A stretch of DNA of 25,824 nucleotides from a virus, in the IMG/VR virus record IMGVR_UViG_3300025769_000734, positions 1 through 25,824 of that record; one strand, 5' to 3'. The notes beneath the pieces were generated by a model. That model had not been told where the DNA came from, made no database searches, and saw only the letters and a program-made list of their open reading frames with translations. A program made the translations under genes and the position numbers. Shown here piece by piece: positions 16,969 to 23,726 of the stretch. How positions within the stretch are numbered: position 1 is the stretch's first letter; each line of letters starts with the position of its first letter.

Positions 16969-17670
16969 TCACAGCAAATCGAGGATGTCCTCGTCGACGT
17001 CTCCGCCCCCACTGGCCAGCAAACTGGCCTTCACGCGCTTCCACACGTCAGGACTCTCCTTACCGAGTTCCACCTTCAGCACATTGATGGTATTATTGGC
17101 GACATTCGTCGTCGGCTCAGCCCATTTCTCCTGATACATGCTCAGGTCCTTCAGCGTCTCGCGGACCTCTTTGTGCAGGCGCACCATGTCGCCAATGACG
17201 CCATCGTCATGGACACTGCTCTCCTGCATGAACTGAGCCAACTTACCGTTGAGGTTCTGGACGTTTTCACGCAGGATGTCGATTTCCTGACCCGCGCTGA
17301 TGGCCACGATGGCCGCGGAACTTTGCTTGACGAGCGGCTGGAAATGCTGCTTCATGTGGCGGTAGACCGCTTCTTCACTGCACTCCAGTTCAGCCGCGAT
17401 GTCCTCAGTGGTCCGCTCGCCCTCGAAGTATGCGACCTCCAGCATGCGTCGGTCATCGTCCGTGCACACGGCGCACGAATGGTTTGCCCCCACGTGATAG
17501 TCGCCCACGTGGTTGCGCATATGCCGCTCGGCTGTGTTGGCTCGCCAACCCATGTCCTTGTCCATCACGCGAACGTCTGCAACACCGTCAATGATGTTCT
17601 GTTCCAGCGTTTCACGGTCACCGTGCTGGCAAAAAGGGCAGGACCGCTTGTTCTGTCGCCCAGCCCCCAT
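16969..17670 (-). CDS. Candidate small terminase: two zinc/HTH repeats plus coiled coil
   Basis: This 233-residue protein has two copies of one module at identical spacing: C11-x2-C14-x35-H50-x3-H54 and C66-x2-C69-x35-H105-x3-H109. Between the cysteines and histidines each copy has a helix-turn-helix-like stretch (second copy: TTEDIAAELECSEEAVYRHM). A helical region with coiled-coil character follows (residues about 115-190), then a C-terminal segment and an acidic end (DVDEDILDLL). DNA-binding head plus oligomerising helix is the layout of small terminase subunits, and the gene opens the operon containing the large terminase. It is three genes away from that gene, so a transcription regulator is the main alternative. 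The Cys/His pattern is certain; the role is inferred. Confidence 0.6.
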   Translation of the reverse strand: MGAGRQNKRSCPFCQHGDRETLEQNIIDGVADVRVMDKDMGWRANTAERHMRNHVGDYHVGANHSCAVCTDDDRRMLEVAYFEGERTTEDIAAELECSEEAVYRHMKQHFQPLVKQSSAAIVAISAGQEIDILRENVQNLNGKLAQFMQESSVHDDGVIGDMVRLHKEVRETLKDLSMYQEKWAEPTTNVANNTINVLKVELGKESPDVWKRVKASLLASGGGDVDEDILDLL

Positions 17671-17773
17671 GCGTTACGCCACGACCTTGGCCATCATAAC
17701 GGTTTTCAAGGCGGGGACCTTCCCTCCGACGATGCGTCTACCCCGCGCTCAACCCCGAATCCGAGGTGTTCCG
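17671..17773. promoter_or_regulatory. Divergent spacer between the packaging operon and the plus-strand gene
   Basis: These 103 bases separate a minus-strand start at 17670 from the plus-strand start at 17774. Any promoters for the two divergent genes should lie here. I see no convincing TATA-like box; the only AT-richer patches are near 17694-17708. The plus strand has GAGGTG at 17763-17768 as a ribosome site. Promoter function is inferred from gene orientation alone. Confidence 0.25.
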
Positions 17774-18013
17774 GTGTCCATCGAGACCGCGAGAAGCCTC
17801 AGCAAGGCTGCACGAGACGTGGTCTTGCGACGACGTGTGCCCGAGATGGTGCAGACGCAGCGTCTTGAAACGTGCCGTGCGTGCCCCAGTTGGGACGCCG
17901 TCTACAGCCGTTGCACAGAATGCGGTTGCCAGATGCGCGTCAAGGCTGCGCTGTCGTCAAGCGAATGTCCACTCAAAAAGTGGGGGCCTCATATCTCGGA
18001 AATCCGAGAGTAG
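17774..18013 (+). CDS. Cys-rich small protein, the only plus-strand gene
   Basis: A plus-strand frame carries a clear cysteine pattern: C34-x2-C37 (CRACP), C47-x2-C50-G-C52 (RCTECGC), K57, and CPLKKW at 65-70. CxxCP...C..CGC...K...CP..KW is a known small zinc-ribbon pattern in phages (DUF6171-like, from memory). The GTG at 17774, with GAGGTG five bases before, gives the usual size of about 80 residues. Upstream ATGs at 17669 and 17732 are alternatives, but the sequence before the GTG has no family features. The minus strand here has no credible gene from 17671 to 17988. Its 3' end overlaps the end of the membrane-protein gene on the other strand. Confidence 0.65.
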   Translation: MSIETARSLSKAARDVVLRRRVPEMVQTQRLETCRACPSWDAVYSRCTECGCQMRVKAALSSSECPLKKWGPHISEIRE

Positions 18014-18228
18014 ATACCGCCGAGCATGAAGAACGCACCGAAAAGACCGGCCACCAAGTAAGCCATGGTGTCGCTGTTGAGTTGTGCTGAGGCCAGCAAA
18101 AGGATGGCGCCGAGTGCGACAATGATGGAAAGCAACTGTACCATCACCATGTCGATGATGACGCTCTTCACGGGAGCGAAAATCTCCATGGTCGTCGACG
18201 CGAAGCCATACATGGAATCCTGAATCAT
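17989..18228 (-). CDS. Two-span membrane protein (79 aa)
   Basis: The ATG at 18228 overlaps the preceding stop as TGATG, after GAGG. The product is almost entirely hydrophobic: spans at about 22-49 (possibly kinked) and 55-73, with a short loop (QLNSDT) between them and a polar end (YSRISEI). Size and topology resemble small phage holin-like or membrane-pore proteins, but no lysin gene is seen near it and no motif proves the role. It is the last gene of the membrane/GTPase unit, and its end overlaps the end of the plus-strand gene by 25 bases. Confidence 0.6.
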   Translation of the reverse strand: MIQDSMYGFASTTMEIFAPVKSVIIDMVMVQLLSIIVALGAILLLASAQLNSDTMAYLVAGLFGAFFMLGGIYSRISEI

Positions 18229-18869
18229 CACCTCATCCCCATCATTTTGCCCATGAAGGTGCCTGCAGCACCACCAGCCTTGTCCATGAATCCGTCATTG
18301 GCCAATGCAGCGCTCAGAGCGCCACCCATCATGCTCTGCTGAGCAAAGGCTGCAATCTGCTGCTGCTGCATCTCAGCCTGCTGAATGTTTTGCTGACTGG
18401 TCATCTTCAACGAGTTGAACTGACTGGTGACGTTTTCTGCGCTCATGGTCTGCAAATTGGATGGAAGGCTCGTGATGTCCATTTTCATGGAGCCCTCGTC
18501 TTCATCAATCGTGAACACAGCGTTCTTGAGGATTTCAAGAACCGAAAACGACACGAGGTCATTGAGCATCTGGAGCAGGGTTGCCATACTGGCACCTGCA
18601 ATGAAGCGGTCGATGGGGGCGAGGGTGCGCATCAGCGCCATCTGAATCTCCATTTCGCTTGGAGGAGCCATGGGCTGTTGCATCATTCCCGGCTGCATGC
18701 CCATACCGCTGGTCATACCGCCCATAAACGCGTTCTGCTGCGCCTGCTGCATCATACCGCCTTGGGGTGCAAATGGGTTTCCGAAGGACTGTGAGCCTGC
18801 CCCAGACTGAGGCATGCCACCACTGGCACCCAAATTGAGTGCGCCAGAGTTCTGCTGATTACCAAACAT
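18228..18869 (-). CDS. Met/Gln-rich protein (213 aa), unrecognised
   Basis: ATG 18869 is preferred because GGGAGGCGAT lies six bases before it and the preceding gene stops just upstream. The first 70 residues are low-complexity Gly/Met/Gln/Pro. Residues about 72-135 form a compact domain with helices (RTLAPIDRFIAGASMATLLQML) and a strand pair (AVFTIDEDEGSMKMDI). A Gln-rich helix and a Gly/Ala/Met tail ending GKMMGMR follow. Low-complexity ends around a small folded core are common in virion assembly proteins. The stop overlaps the next start as TGATG. Function unknown. Confidence 0.6.
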   Translation of the reverse strand: MFGNQQNSGALNLGASGGMPQSGAGSQSFGNPFAPQGGMMQQAQQNAFMGGMTSGMGMQPGMMQQPMAPPSEMEIQMALMRTLAPIDRFIAGASMATLLQMLNDLVSFSVLEILKNAVFTIDEDEGSMKMDITSLPSNLQTMSAENVTSQFNSLKMTSQQNIQQAEMQQQQIAAFAQQSMMGGALSAALANDGFMDKAGGAAGTFMGKMMGMR

Positions 18870-18882
18870 TTCATCGCCTCCC

Positions 18883-19890
18883 TTACTGCGTGAACAGCCC
18901 CGGCTCACTTTGAGGCAGTTCGGCCTGACCCATAGAGGCTTCGACGACAGGGTTCCCCTGCACTACGCTGGGATTAGGATGCTGCATGATGCCCAGATTC
19001 GTGATGGCGTCGGACAACTGTGGCCTTGTTGCCAGCACTTCTTTTTGGAACAAGCGAAGGTCAAACACAATCATGGTCACGTCATTGATGCCCGTTTCTG
19101 GATTTTGGTAGTGAAGAAGGTTGATGCCCGGTTGCACCTTGGAATCCTTCTCCAGTTCCATGAAGAACGGCTCGTACTTCTTGAGAAACTCAGGCGTGTT
19201 GTCCTTTTTCTTGACTACGGCGATTGGTACGGCCACGGTCGAAACACCTTTCTTGACCATTTCACGCATACCTGTCTTGGTCTTGTTGTGGTCCTTGTCG
19301 TTCTCAGCCTCCCACTTGCACAGCAGATGGTAGAGATGCAAGTGCTCAGGGCAGTACGTACCTTTCATTTTCTGCCCGTTGGTGACTTTTTCTCGGGCCA
19401 CAAAGGGCTCAGGCGTTTGCGTGACGGGGTTGCGCCAGTAGAGTTCCCACAGGCTCTTGCTTGTTTCCTCATCCGTAATTTTGGCATACAAGTTGTCGTA
19501 CTGAATGAGTTCTTCGCAGTTGCAGCCATCGACCACGCAGAGGTTGCTCTGTCGATTGTACCGATACTTGAGGCCGCCCAGCCACCGTAGGGGATTGTAC
19601 CACGGACGCTTGGTCGGTTTGAGCAACTTCCGTGCTTGACGAATGTCTTGCTTGCGAGCCTTGCGAGGGTCAGGATGTCGGCTGGGGTAGAAGTTGACCT
19701 TTGGCACCTCGATGTTCTGCTTGCCCGCCATCTGACGCATACCCTGCTGAGCGGCCTGCATTTCCAGCAACTGTTCATGACTCGCATTCCCCTGTTGACT
19801 CAGCGCCACCAAGTGCGCTTGACTCATCGTCGCAAGCCCTGCATCGTTCTGCGGCACTTGCCCATAACCCCCAAATCGCCTTCCAATCAT
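18883..19890 (-). CDS. Unrecognised 335-aa protein with Cys/His metal-binding region
   Basis: ATG 19890 is chosen because AAGGTGA lies five bases before it and the GTPase stops 11 bases upstream; the longer frame would overlap the GTPase. The protein has a Gln/Ala/Met-rich N-terminal helix (residues 15-60), a very basic segment (RHPDPRKARK to YRYNR, 71-112), a Cys/His group (C118, C123, C125, C180, H183, H185, H188, C191) and an alpha/beta C-terminal half with VTMIVFDLRLF. The Cys/His set probably holds one or two zinc ions. Its position directly after the GTPase makes it a candidate partner or effector. No family is recognised. Confidence 0.65.
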   Translation of the reverse strand: MIGRRFGGYGQVPQNDAGLATMSQAHLVALSQQGNASHEQLLEMQAAQQGMRQMAGKQNIEVPKVNFYPSRHPDPRKARKQDIRQARKLLKPTKRPWYNPLRWLGGLKYRYNRQSNLCVVDGCNCEELIQYDNLYAKITDEETSKSLWELYWRNPVTQTPEPFVAREKVTNGQKMKGTYCPEHLHLYHLLCKWEAENDKDHNKTKTGMREMVKKGVSTVAVPIAVVKKKDNTPEFLKKYEPFFMELEKDSKVQPGINLLHYQNPETGINDVTMIVFDLRLFQKEVLATRPQLSDAITNLGIMQHPNPSVVQGNPVVEASMGQAELPQSEPGLFTQ

Positions 19891-19901
19891 TTCATTCACC
19901 T

Positions 19902-20624
19902 TTACGTCGTCAGGAGTTCCAACATTGAGTTTTCCACGTTCCAACCAATGCGCGTCGCCATCATTCCCCTCTTCGTAGGAATCCCCGCCTTCTGAAGGCG
20001 GACGAGGTCTTCGCGGAATGGGTCATACATCTTGTGCTCCCCAAGCCGCTGTTGCTGCCATAGAACGTTCGCTTGGTCGTCCCACCATTGGTCGGCTTTG
20101 TTCGCCACGAGCATAATGACTTTCGGAACATACTTCTTCCCCTTGAGCCGCGCACGGATGTTTCTGTAGCGGTATTGACGGTGAAGCACAGCATCAACGA
20201 GGTATTTGAATCCGCCAACGGCTTGCACCGCGGGGTCACCACCTTTCGCGCTGCGATGGTCAAAGAGAAACACAACTGATTCGACTTGACGGTTGACCAT
20301 GTCGTCAATCCAAAGATTCCAGAACCGCTCTTCGCCTCCGATGTCGCTTGAGTACACGACACGCGTGTCGCCCTTGTATGCAACTCGCTTTCTGGTCGGA
20401 GAAGGGAGCAGAAAACGATTGATACCGGGCACCTTGAAGTGCTTGGTGCGCTCTTCAATGGGAATCTCCTCCATCTCTCCGGGGGTCGTCATGTATCGGT
20501 CGAGGGTCGTTTTGCCCACCATAGGGGGGCCGTATATGCCGACGCGACGTGGCTTCCAGTAGTGCCACAGTTCACGGGCGAACACCATGCCGCCGACGAG
20601 GGCCGTGCCTCCAAGTGCCGTCAC
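19902..20624 (-). CDS. Arf/SRβ-like small GTPase with N-terminal hydrophobic anchor
   Basis: The 240-residue product starts at GTG 20624 (GGAGG seven bases before). Residues 3-16 are hydrophobic and may anchor it to the membrane. The P-loop is GPPMVGKT at 32-39. Switch II is DIGGEERFWNLW (D94-x-G96-G97), very close to the DVGGQ...LW of Arf, Sar and SRP-receptor-β GTPases. The guanine-specificity motif NKAD is at 175-178. Glu98 stands where Arf proteins have the catalytic Gln, so intrinsic GTP hydrolysis may be slow or differ. The G5 motif (ATR) is weak. Such GTPases recruit partners to membranes in a GTP-dependent way. In a viral structural operon, beside three membrane proteins, this is unusual. 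The GTPase identity is well supported; the role is not. Confidence 0.85.
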   Translation of the reverse strand: MTALGGTALVGGMVFARELWHYWKPRRVGIYGPPMVGKTTLDRYMTTPGEMEEIPIEERTKHFKVPGINRFLLPSPTRKRVAYKGDTRVVYSSDIGGEERFWNLWIDDMVNRQVESVVFLFDHRSAKGGDPAVQAVGGFKYLVDAVLHRQYRYRNIRARLKGKKYVPKVIMLVANKADQWWDDQANVLWQQQRLGEHKMYDPFREDLVRLQKAGIPTKRGMMATRIGWNVENSMLELLTT

Positions 20625-20625
20625 G

Positions 20626-20883
20626 TCAGTTCCTCCATGAAAAGATGCTGTCCGACCAAGACCTCAATTTCTCTTTCAGCCAGTCACCCGTGACTTCCCA
20701 CAGGCTCCATTCACTGTAGAACTCGATGCCGCTGATGGTGAAACCGGTGATGATGGAGAACACAATGGCCTTGAGCCAGCCCCAACCGCGCTCGTAAGCC
20801 ACGTCAACCGTGTTGGCGATGTGCATGCTGCGCAGCGTCTCCTCGACAGCGTCGTCCGACGGCGTCTTGAAGATGCGCCCCAC
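20626..20883 (-). CDS. Small single-span membrane protein
   Basis: The GTG at 20883 is the likely start: GGAGTGATG lies just upstream, and the nearby ATGs are in another frame. The 85 residues comprise an acidic/helical N-terminal part, one membrane span at about 37-53 (LKAIVFSIITGFTISGI) and a Trp-rich C-terminal helix (WSLWEVTGDWLKEKLRSW) that could lie on the membrane surface. The stop lies one base from the GTPase start, so the two are probably made together. No family is recognised. Confidence 0.6.
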   Translation of the reverse strand: MGRIFKTPSDDAVEETLRSMHIANTVDVAYERGWGWLKAIVFSIITGFTISGIEFYSEWSLWEVTGDWLKEKLRSWSDSIFSWRN

Positions 20884-20889
20884 GCATCA

Positions 20890-21444
20890 TCACTCCTTCT
20901 TCTTGAACTTCCCATCGGGTCCGCGCTCAGGCTTTGCTTCTTCTTCGGGCTGAAAATCAAGTCCGAGGCTCAGAGGGGCAGTCTGCTTCGGCTCTTCAGG
21001 AACAAAGTCAACCGTCGAAGGCGCTCGTCCGGTCAACCTTGCCTCAATCCAAGGAGGGGTCTTGCCGGGATTTTTCTCCATCCAACTGAGTTCAGCCTCC
21101 AACTGGGCCTCTTGCATGCGCATTTCCATGTCTTGACGGCGGCGGTCAAAGGTCATCTCCATCGAGCGGTAGCGGTTCTTGCGCTGACGCTCCATGGCAG
21201 ATGCACGTGCACGCTCGTCCATGCCCTGTTGAAAGAACATCTTGAACAGGTAATAGGCCAGACCCTGTACAGCAAAAGCCGCCATGGCGTAGGTTACGCC
21301 GTTCAGACTGGGCTCATCCAGTTCAAGCCAGATGCCTGCATCGAAGATGGCAATGGCCAGTCCAATGGTGACGGCTTGGGTCAGAATCAGACCCATCAAT
21401 CGGATTTCTGCTTGGTCTGCGCGCGGTGGTTCGAGGTTGCTCAC
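20890..21444 (-). CDS. Two-span membrane protein with basic coiled-coil tail
   Basis: This 184-residue protein starts at a GTG with GGGGGAG upstream. It has two predicted membrane spans, residues about 16-38 and 49-70. A long charged helix follows, rich in Arg, Gln, Met and Glu (residues about 74-125, with RRRQDMEMRMQEAQ), and a Pro-rich acidic tail ends GPDGKFKKKE, a closing pattern often seen in phage structural proteins. The loop between the spans is short, so both ends should lie on the same side of the membrane. It is the first gene of its transcription unit and is followed by another membrane protein and an Arf-like GTPase. Function unknown; a membrane platform for the GTPase is an inference from position. 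Confidence 0.65.
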   Translation of the reverse strand: MSNLEPPRADQAEIRLMGLILTQAVTIGLAIAIFDAGIWLELDEPSLNGVTYAMAAFAVQGLAYYLFKMFFQQGMDERARASAMERQRKNRYRSMEMTFDRRRQDMEMRMQEAQLEAELSWMEKNPGKTPPWIEARLTGRAPSTVDFVPEEPKQTAPLSLGLDFQPEEEAKPERGPDGKFKKKE

Positions 21445-21481
21445 GCTGTTCTCCCCCTGATTGGCGGACGAGTACGAGCCT

Positions 21482-21508
21482 CTTAAACAGGCACCCTACC
21501 TACTTAAG
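21482..21508 (-). promoter_or_regulatory. Promoter-like AT-rich boxes before the membrane/GTPase operon
   Basis: The spacer between 21445 and 21586 is one of only two on the minus strand that look intergenic. On the minus strand it holds TTAAGTAG (21500-21507) and then TTTAAG (21482-21487), about 56 and 38 bases before the GTG at 21444, in otherwise GC-rich sequence. The same octamer TTAAGTAG occurs before the prohead protease. The placement suits an archaeal TATA box about 25-30 bases before a transcription start, leaving a short leader that contains the GGGGGAG ribosome site at 21451-21457. Confidence 0.4.
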
Positions 21509-21511
21509 TAC

Positions 21512-21562
21512 ACCAAAATGGCGGGGCGGGGGACCAAGAGGGAGGCCAAGCCCCCCACCCCG
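21512..21562 (-). terminator. GC-rich hairpin with T-run ending the upstream operon
   Basis: Bases 522-532 of this kilobase (21522-21532, CGGGGCGGGGG) and 21552-21562 (CCCCCACCCCG) are complementary over 11 pairs, with one G-U wobble in minus-strand RNA, and enclose a 19-base loop. On the minus strand the stem is followed by GCCATTTTGG. It stands 25 bases after the stop of the 21587 gene and before the next promoter-like box. This is the form of an intrinsic terminator, though the T-run is short. Confidence 0.55.
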
Positions 21563-21586
21563 GTCAAAGGTAGACAGTCATCTGCC

Positions 21587-22744
21587 TTAGTCTTCCTTCT
21601 TCTCGGAATCCAACTTTTCCCGCTTACCGTCCTTCGACGGGCCGGGTCCAGCCTTGGAACCGATGACGATGACCATGCCGTGCGCAGGCTTCTTGTCCTT
21701 GTCGGCTTTGGCCATGCAGCCCATCTTGTCCACGCAGTCAGACTTTCCGCAGCCGGGGCACTTGGCCTTGGTGAGGTGCATCTCGTGCATTCGCGCGTTC
21801 ACTTCTTTGAGCAACTGGTCTCCAATCCGCATGTTCTCACCTGTTCTGACGCCGAATCCTCCAAACTCGCTTTCGTCCCTGAATCCGGTCAGCGCCTGAT
21901 TACCCTGAGCGAGCGTGGGGTCAAAAATGACTCGGTCAGCCGTGGCGTTACTGTTGACGTTCGCAAGGTCACCCATACCACCCTGCCCAAAGCCCGCAGT
22001 ATCGAGTCGACTGGCTCTCTGTCCACCGAAACCGGAACTTCCCATCGGATTTTGTCCGTCCGGCGCTGAAGGGTCGTCGCCAAACATGCCCCTTGCAGCA
22101 CGGTAACCAGCATATCCAAGAGTGCCCAAAGCACCCGCTCCGAAGGGGACACCCACCATCCGACCTGCGGATTGGTCGAGTGCAGTTCCTGCGCGCCCCA
22201 GTCTGGAATACGCGCCTTGTCGAAAGGCACCGGGTTGATACGCCTCGCGCCCGGCCCGCATTGCTTGGCTATTCACGTAGCCGGAACTTGCTGCATCGGC
22301 AACCATCTTGTCGTCAAGTGCCCGCAAAGTTCCGGGCCCGGTAATACCTTGGCGAAGAGCCTCCGCTTGAACCGCGTCCGCTTGTTCTCGTGCCAAAGCA
22401 GCACGCGTCGATGCTTCCGCAGCCTCCTTCGCAGCAAGTCTTTCTGCGGCTACCTCCATGGCTTTTCGACCGCCAAACTTGCCAACCGCTTTACCTCCAA
22501 GTTTAAGAGCGGCTCCTGCACCTATGCCTTGAGTGACGCCGGTACCAAACTCTGCCACGTTACTGCCAAAACTGTCGTCGCCTTCAGCAACCTTCACACC
22601 CAAAAACGGGTCAGTAATCTGGTTGTTCCTTACGTTCTGCACACCCTGATAGACGCCGTAGCCAGCAAGTGCTGCAGGCAAGGCTGCTGCTAACAAGGGA
22701 GCAGCCTTTCGCACCAAGACGTGCTCAGATGAGGGCCTCGGCAT
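21587..22744 (-). CDS. Gly/Ala-rich protein with hydrophobic N-terminus and C-terminal zinc motif
   Basis: ATG 22744 is preferred over the GTG at 22756 because GGAGG lies five bases before it. The 385-residue protein opens with a hydrophobic segment (APLLAAALPAALAGYGVY), then a glycine-zipper-like stretch (GAGAALKLGGKAVGKFGG) and an Ala/Glu helix near residues 85-125. A long Gly/Arg/Ala region follows, with NPMGSSGFGGQ and similar repeats. Near the end is a compact cysteine cluster, C329-x2-C332-x4-C337-x5-C343, which may bind zinc. Glycine-zipper and membrane-like stretches occur in phage proteins that meet the cell membrane during DNA entry, so a virion or ejection role is possible. It is the last gene before the terminator-like hairpin. 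Confidence 0.65.
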   Translation of the reverse strand: MPRPSSEHVLVRKAAPLLAAALPAALAGYGVYQGVQNVRNNQITDPFLGVKVAEGDDSFGSNVAEFGTGVTQGIGAGAALKLGGKAVGKFGGRKAMEVAAERLAAKEAAEASTRAALAREQADAVQAEALRQGITGPGTLRALDDKMVADAASSGYVNSQAMRAGREAYQPGAFRQGAYSRLGRAGTALDQSAGRMVGVPFGAGALGTLGYAGYRAARGMFGDDPSAPDGQNPMGSSGFGGQRASRLDTAGFGQGGMGDLANVNSNATADRVIFDPTLAQGNQALTGFRDESEFGGFGVRTGENMRIGDQLLKEVNARMHEMHLTKAKCPGCGKSDCVDKMGCMAKADKDKKPAHGMVIVIGSKAGPGPSKDGKREKLDSEKKED

Positions 22745-22934
22745 GTTGTCCTCCACGGCACCTGTCGAAATAAGCCTGCCGAATGAACTGATATTGCTCT
22801 GCAGCCTCCATCAGCAGGCAAAGTGCTTCAGGAGAGCCGTCACCGTGCGTCTCAATTTGGTGAACATTGAACTCTGCTACGCGTAGCATTTCACGGAAAA
22901 GGTCCACCCACCATTCACGCGCTTCTTCGGCCAT
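22725..22934 (-). CDS. Small helical protein (69 aa), unrecognised
   Basis: The start at ATG 22934 is chosen because the sequence becomes regular there (MAEEAREWWVDLF). An upstream ATG at 23036 would add 34 residues with no clear structure and overlap the previous gene far more. The 69 residues look almost wholly helical: an amphipathic helix with WW and DLF, an HxxE-containing turn and a second helix (ALCLLMEAAEQYQFIRQAYF). No metal motif or membrane segment is seen. It overlaps its neighbours by 20 bases on each side. It could be a small scaffold or chaperone, but nothing shows that. Confidence 0.5.
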   Translation of the reverse strand: MAEEAREWWVDLFREMLRVAEFNVHQIETHGDGSPEALCLLMEAAEQYQFIRQAYFDRCRGGQHAEALI

Positions 22935-23517
22935 CTTCGACAAGGACAAGGTAGGTGGGGTCAATGAGGGTTTCGGACTTAAGCGTCCCACGTTCCTTGA
23001 AATGTCGGGCTCGATTGGTGTGCGGGTCCTCAGCAACGAGCGTGCCTCGCTTGGTATGGCTCATGTCGGGGCCACCTTTCCCCTCGATACCCCGCTTTCG
23101 ACGCTCGCGCTTGAGGTCTGAGCGATACTTGACGCGCTCTGGGGTGGACTCGTACTTCGTGTCGTACTCCAACTTGTGACGCTTGGCCTCAGGCGAAACC
23201 GGATTCTTCAGGACGAGCACGCCCTTGACGATGGTCGGCTTACCGCCGACACCTTGCTTCTTGGACCGCTTACGTTTGGTCGCCGCACGCTTCTGACCTT
23301 CGCTCATCGAGCCACTGGTCTTCGGGGTCTTGTCGCTGACCTTGACGGACGGACGGCACTTTGGATAGCCCTTGCTGCTTGTCTTGGCCTTTGAACGACC
23401 ACATGGCGGATGCTTGCCGTCCTTGTCCTTACGACTGACGTCGACCCACTTTTCCTTGAACCAGCGGTTCAAGTCCTTCACCACGAGGGTGTCGTAGCAG
23501 GTGCAGCGCTCGGTCAT
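22915..23517 (-). CDS. DUF5872-like basic protein with an HNH-like second half
   Basis: This is a 200-residue basic protein. After a CTC cluster (C5, C7) and a helix comes WFKEKWVDVSRKDKDG, then PCGRS, KGYPKCRPS and the basic MSEGQKRAATKRKR. That order (EKWVD, PCGR, YPKC, then a KRK helix) matches my memory of the DUF5872 family of marine viruses. Residues about 112-172 form a second module with YESTPERVKYR, a Gly-rich turn, DMSHTKRGTL and NRARH. It resembles HNH-nuclease-derived domains but has Ser where many have Asp before the His (D-x-S-H), so catalysis is doubtful. Both ends are coupled: ATGA at the start and a 20-base overlap with the next gene. Confidence 0.7.
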   Translation of the reverse strand: MTERCTCYDTLVVKDLNRWFKEKWVDVSRKDKDGKHPPCGRSKAKTSSKGYPKCRPSVKVSDKTPKTSGSMSEGQKRAATKRKRSKKQGVGGKPTIVKGVLVLKNPVSPEAKRHKLEYDTKYESTPERVKYRSDLKRERRKRGIEGKGGPDMSHTKRGTLVAEDPHTNRARHFKERGTLKSETLIDPTYLVLVEDGRRSA

Positions 23518-23726
23518 TCTTCACCCGCCCATGCGTCGCATACGTGGTCAGCCTTGCACATGAAATCGTACCACTCGCAATATCCGGTCGTGGGGTCATC
23601 CGACTTGGATTCATCCCACGCCTTGCAGTTACCACACCGCTCAGAACCTGTAGCCTTGCGGTAATTCGGAGCGTCCTCTTTCCCCTTGAGGATGCGCCAC
23701 GCATGCTCCATGGCTTCAGGGCTCAT
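23514..23726 (-). CDS. Cys-rich small protein with N-terminal AW..LK motif
   Basis: This 70-residue protein starts in an ATGA overlap with the preceding gene. Residues 2-14 are SPEAMEHAWRILK, the motif also seen at 24300 and 15824. The rest is a four-cysteine module: C31-x2-C34 (CGNC), C50 in GYCEWYDF and C63 in VCDAW, plus an extra C57. The order CxxC...GxC...VCDAW resembles small cysteine proteins of phages related in pattern to HiPIP-type iron-sulfur domains. Whether it binds zinc or an Fe-S cluster cannot be told from sequence alone. It ends in an ATGA overlap with the next gene. Confidence 0.65.
   Translation of the reverse strand: MSPEAMEHAWRILKGKEDAPNYRKATGSERCGNCKAWDESKSDDPTTGYCEWYDFMCKADHVCDAWAGEE

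Noticed and set aside
17669-17773. Extending the plus-strand gene to the ATG at 17669
   Set aside because: That start would overlap the divergent minus-strand start codon and adds 35 residues without family features; the GTG at 17774 has a better ribosome site.
17965-17985. Small inverted repeat CCACT...AGTGG as a terminator for the plus-strand gene
   Set aside because: The stem is only five pairs, lies within the coding part and has no following T-run on the plus strand.
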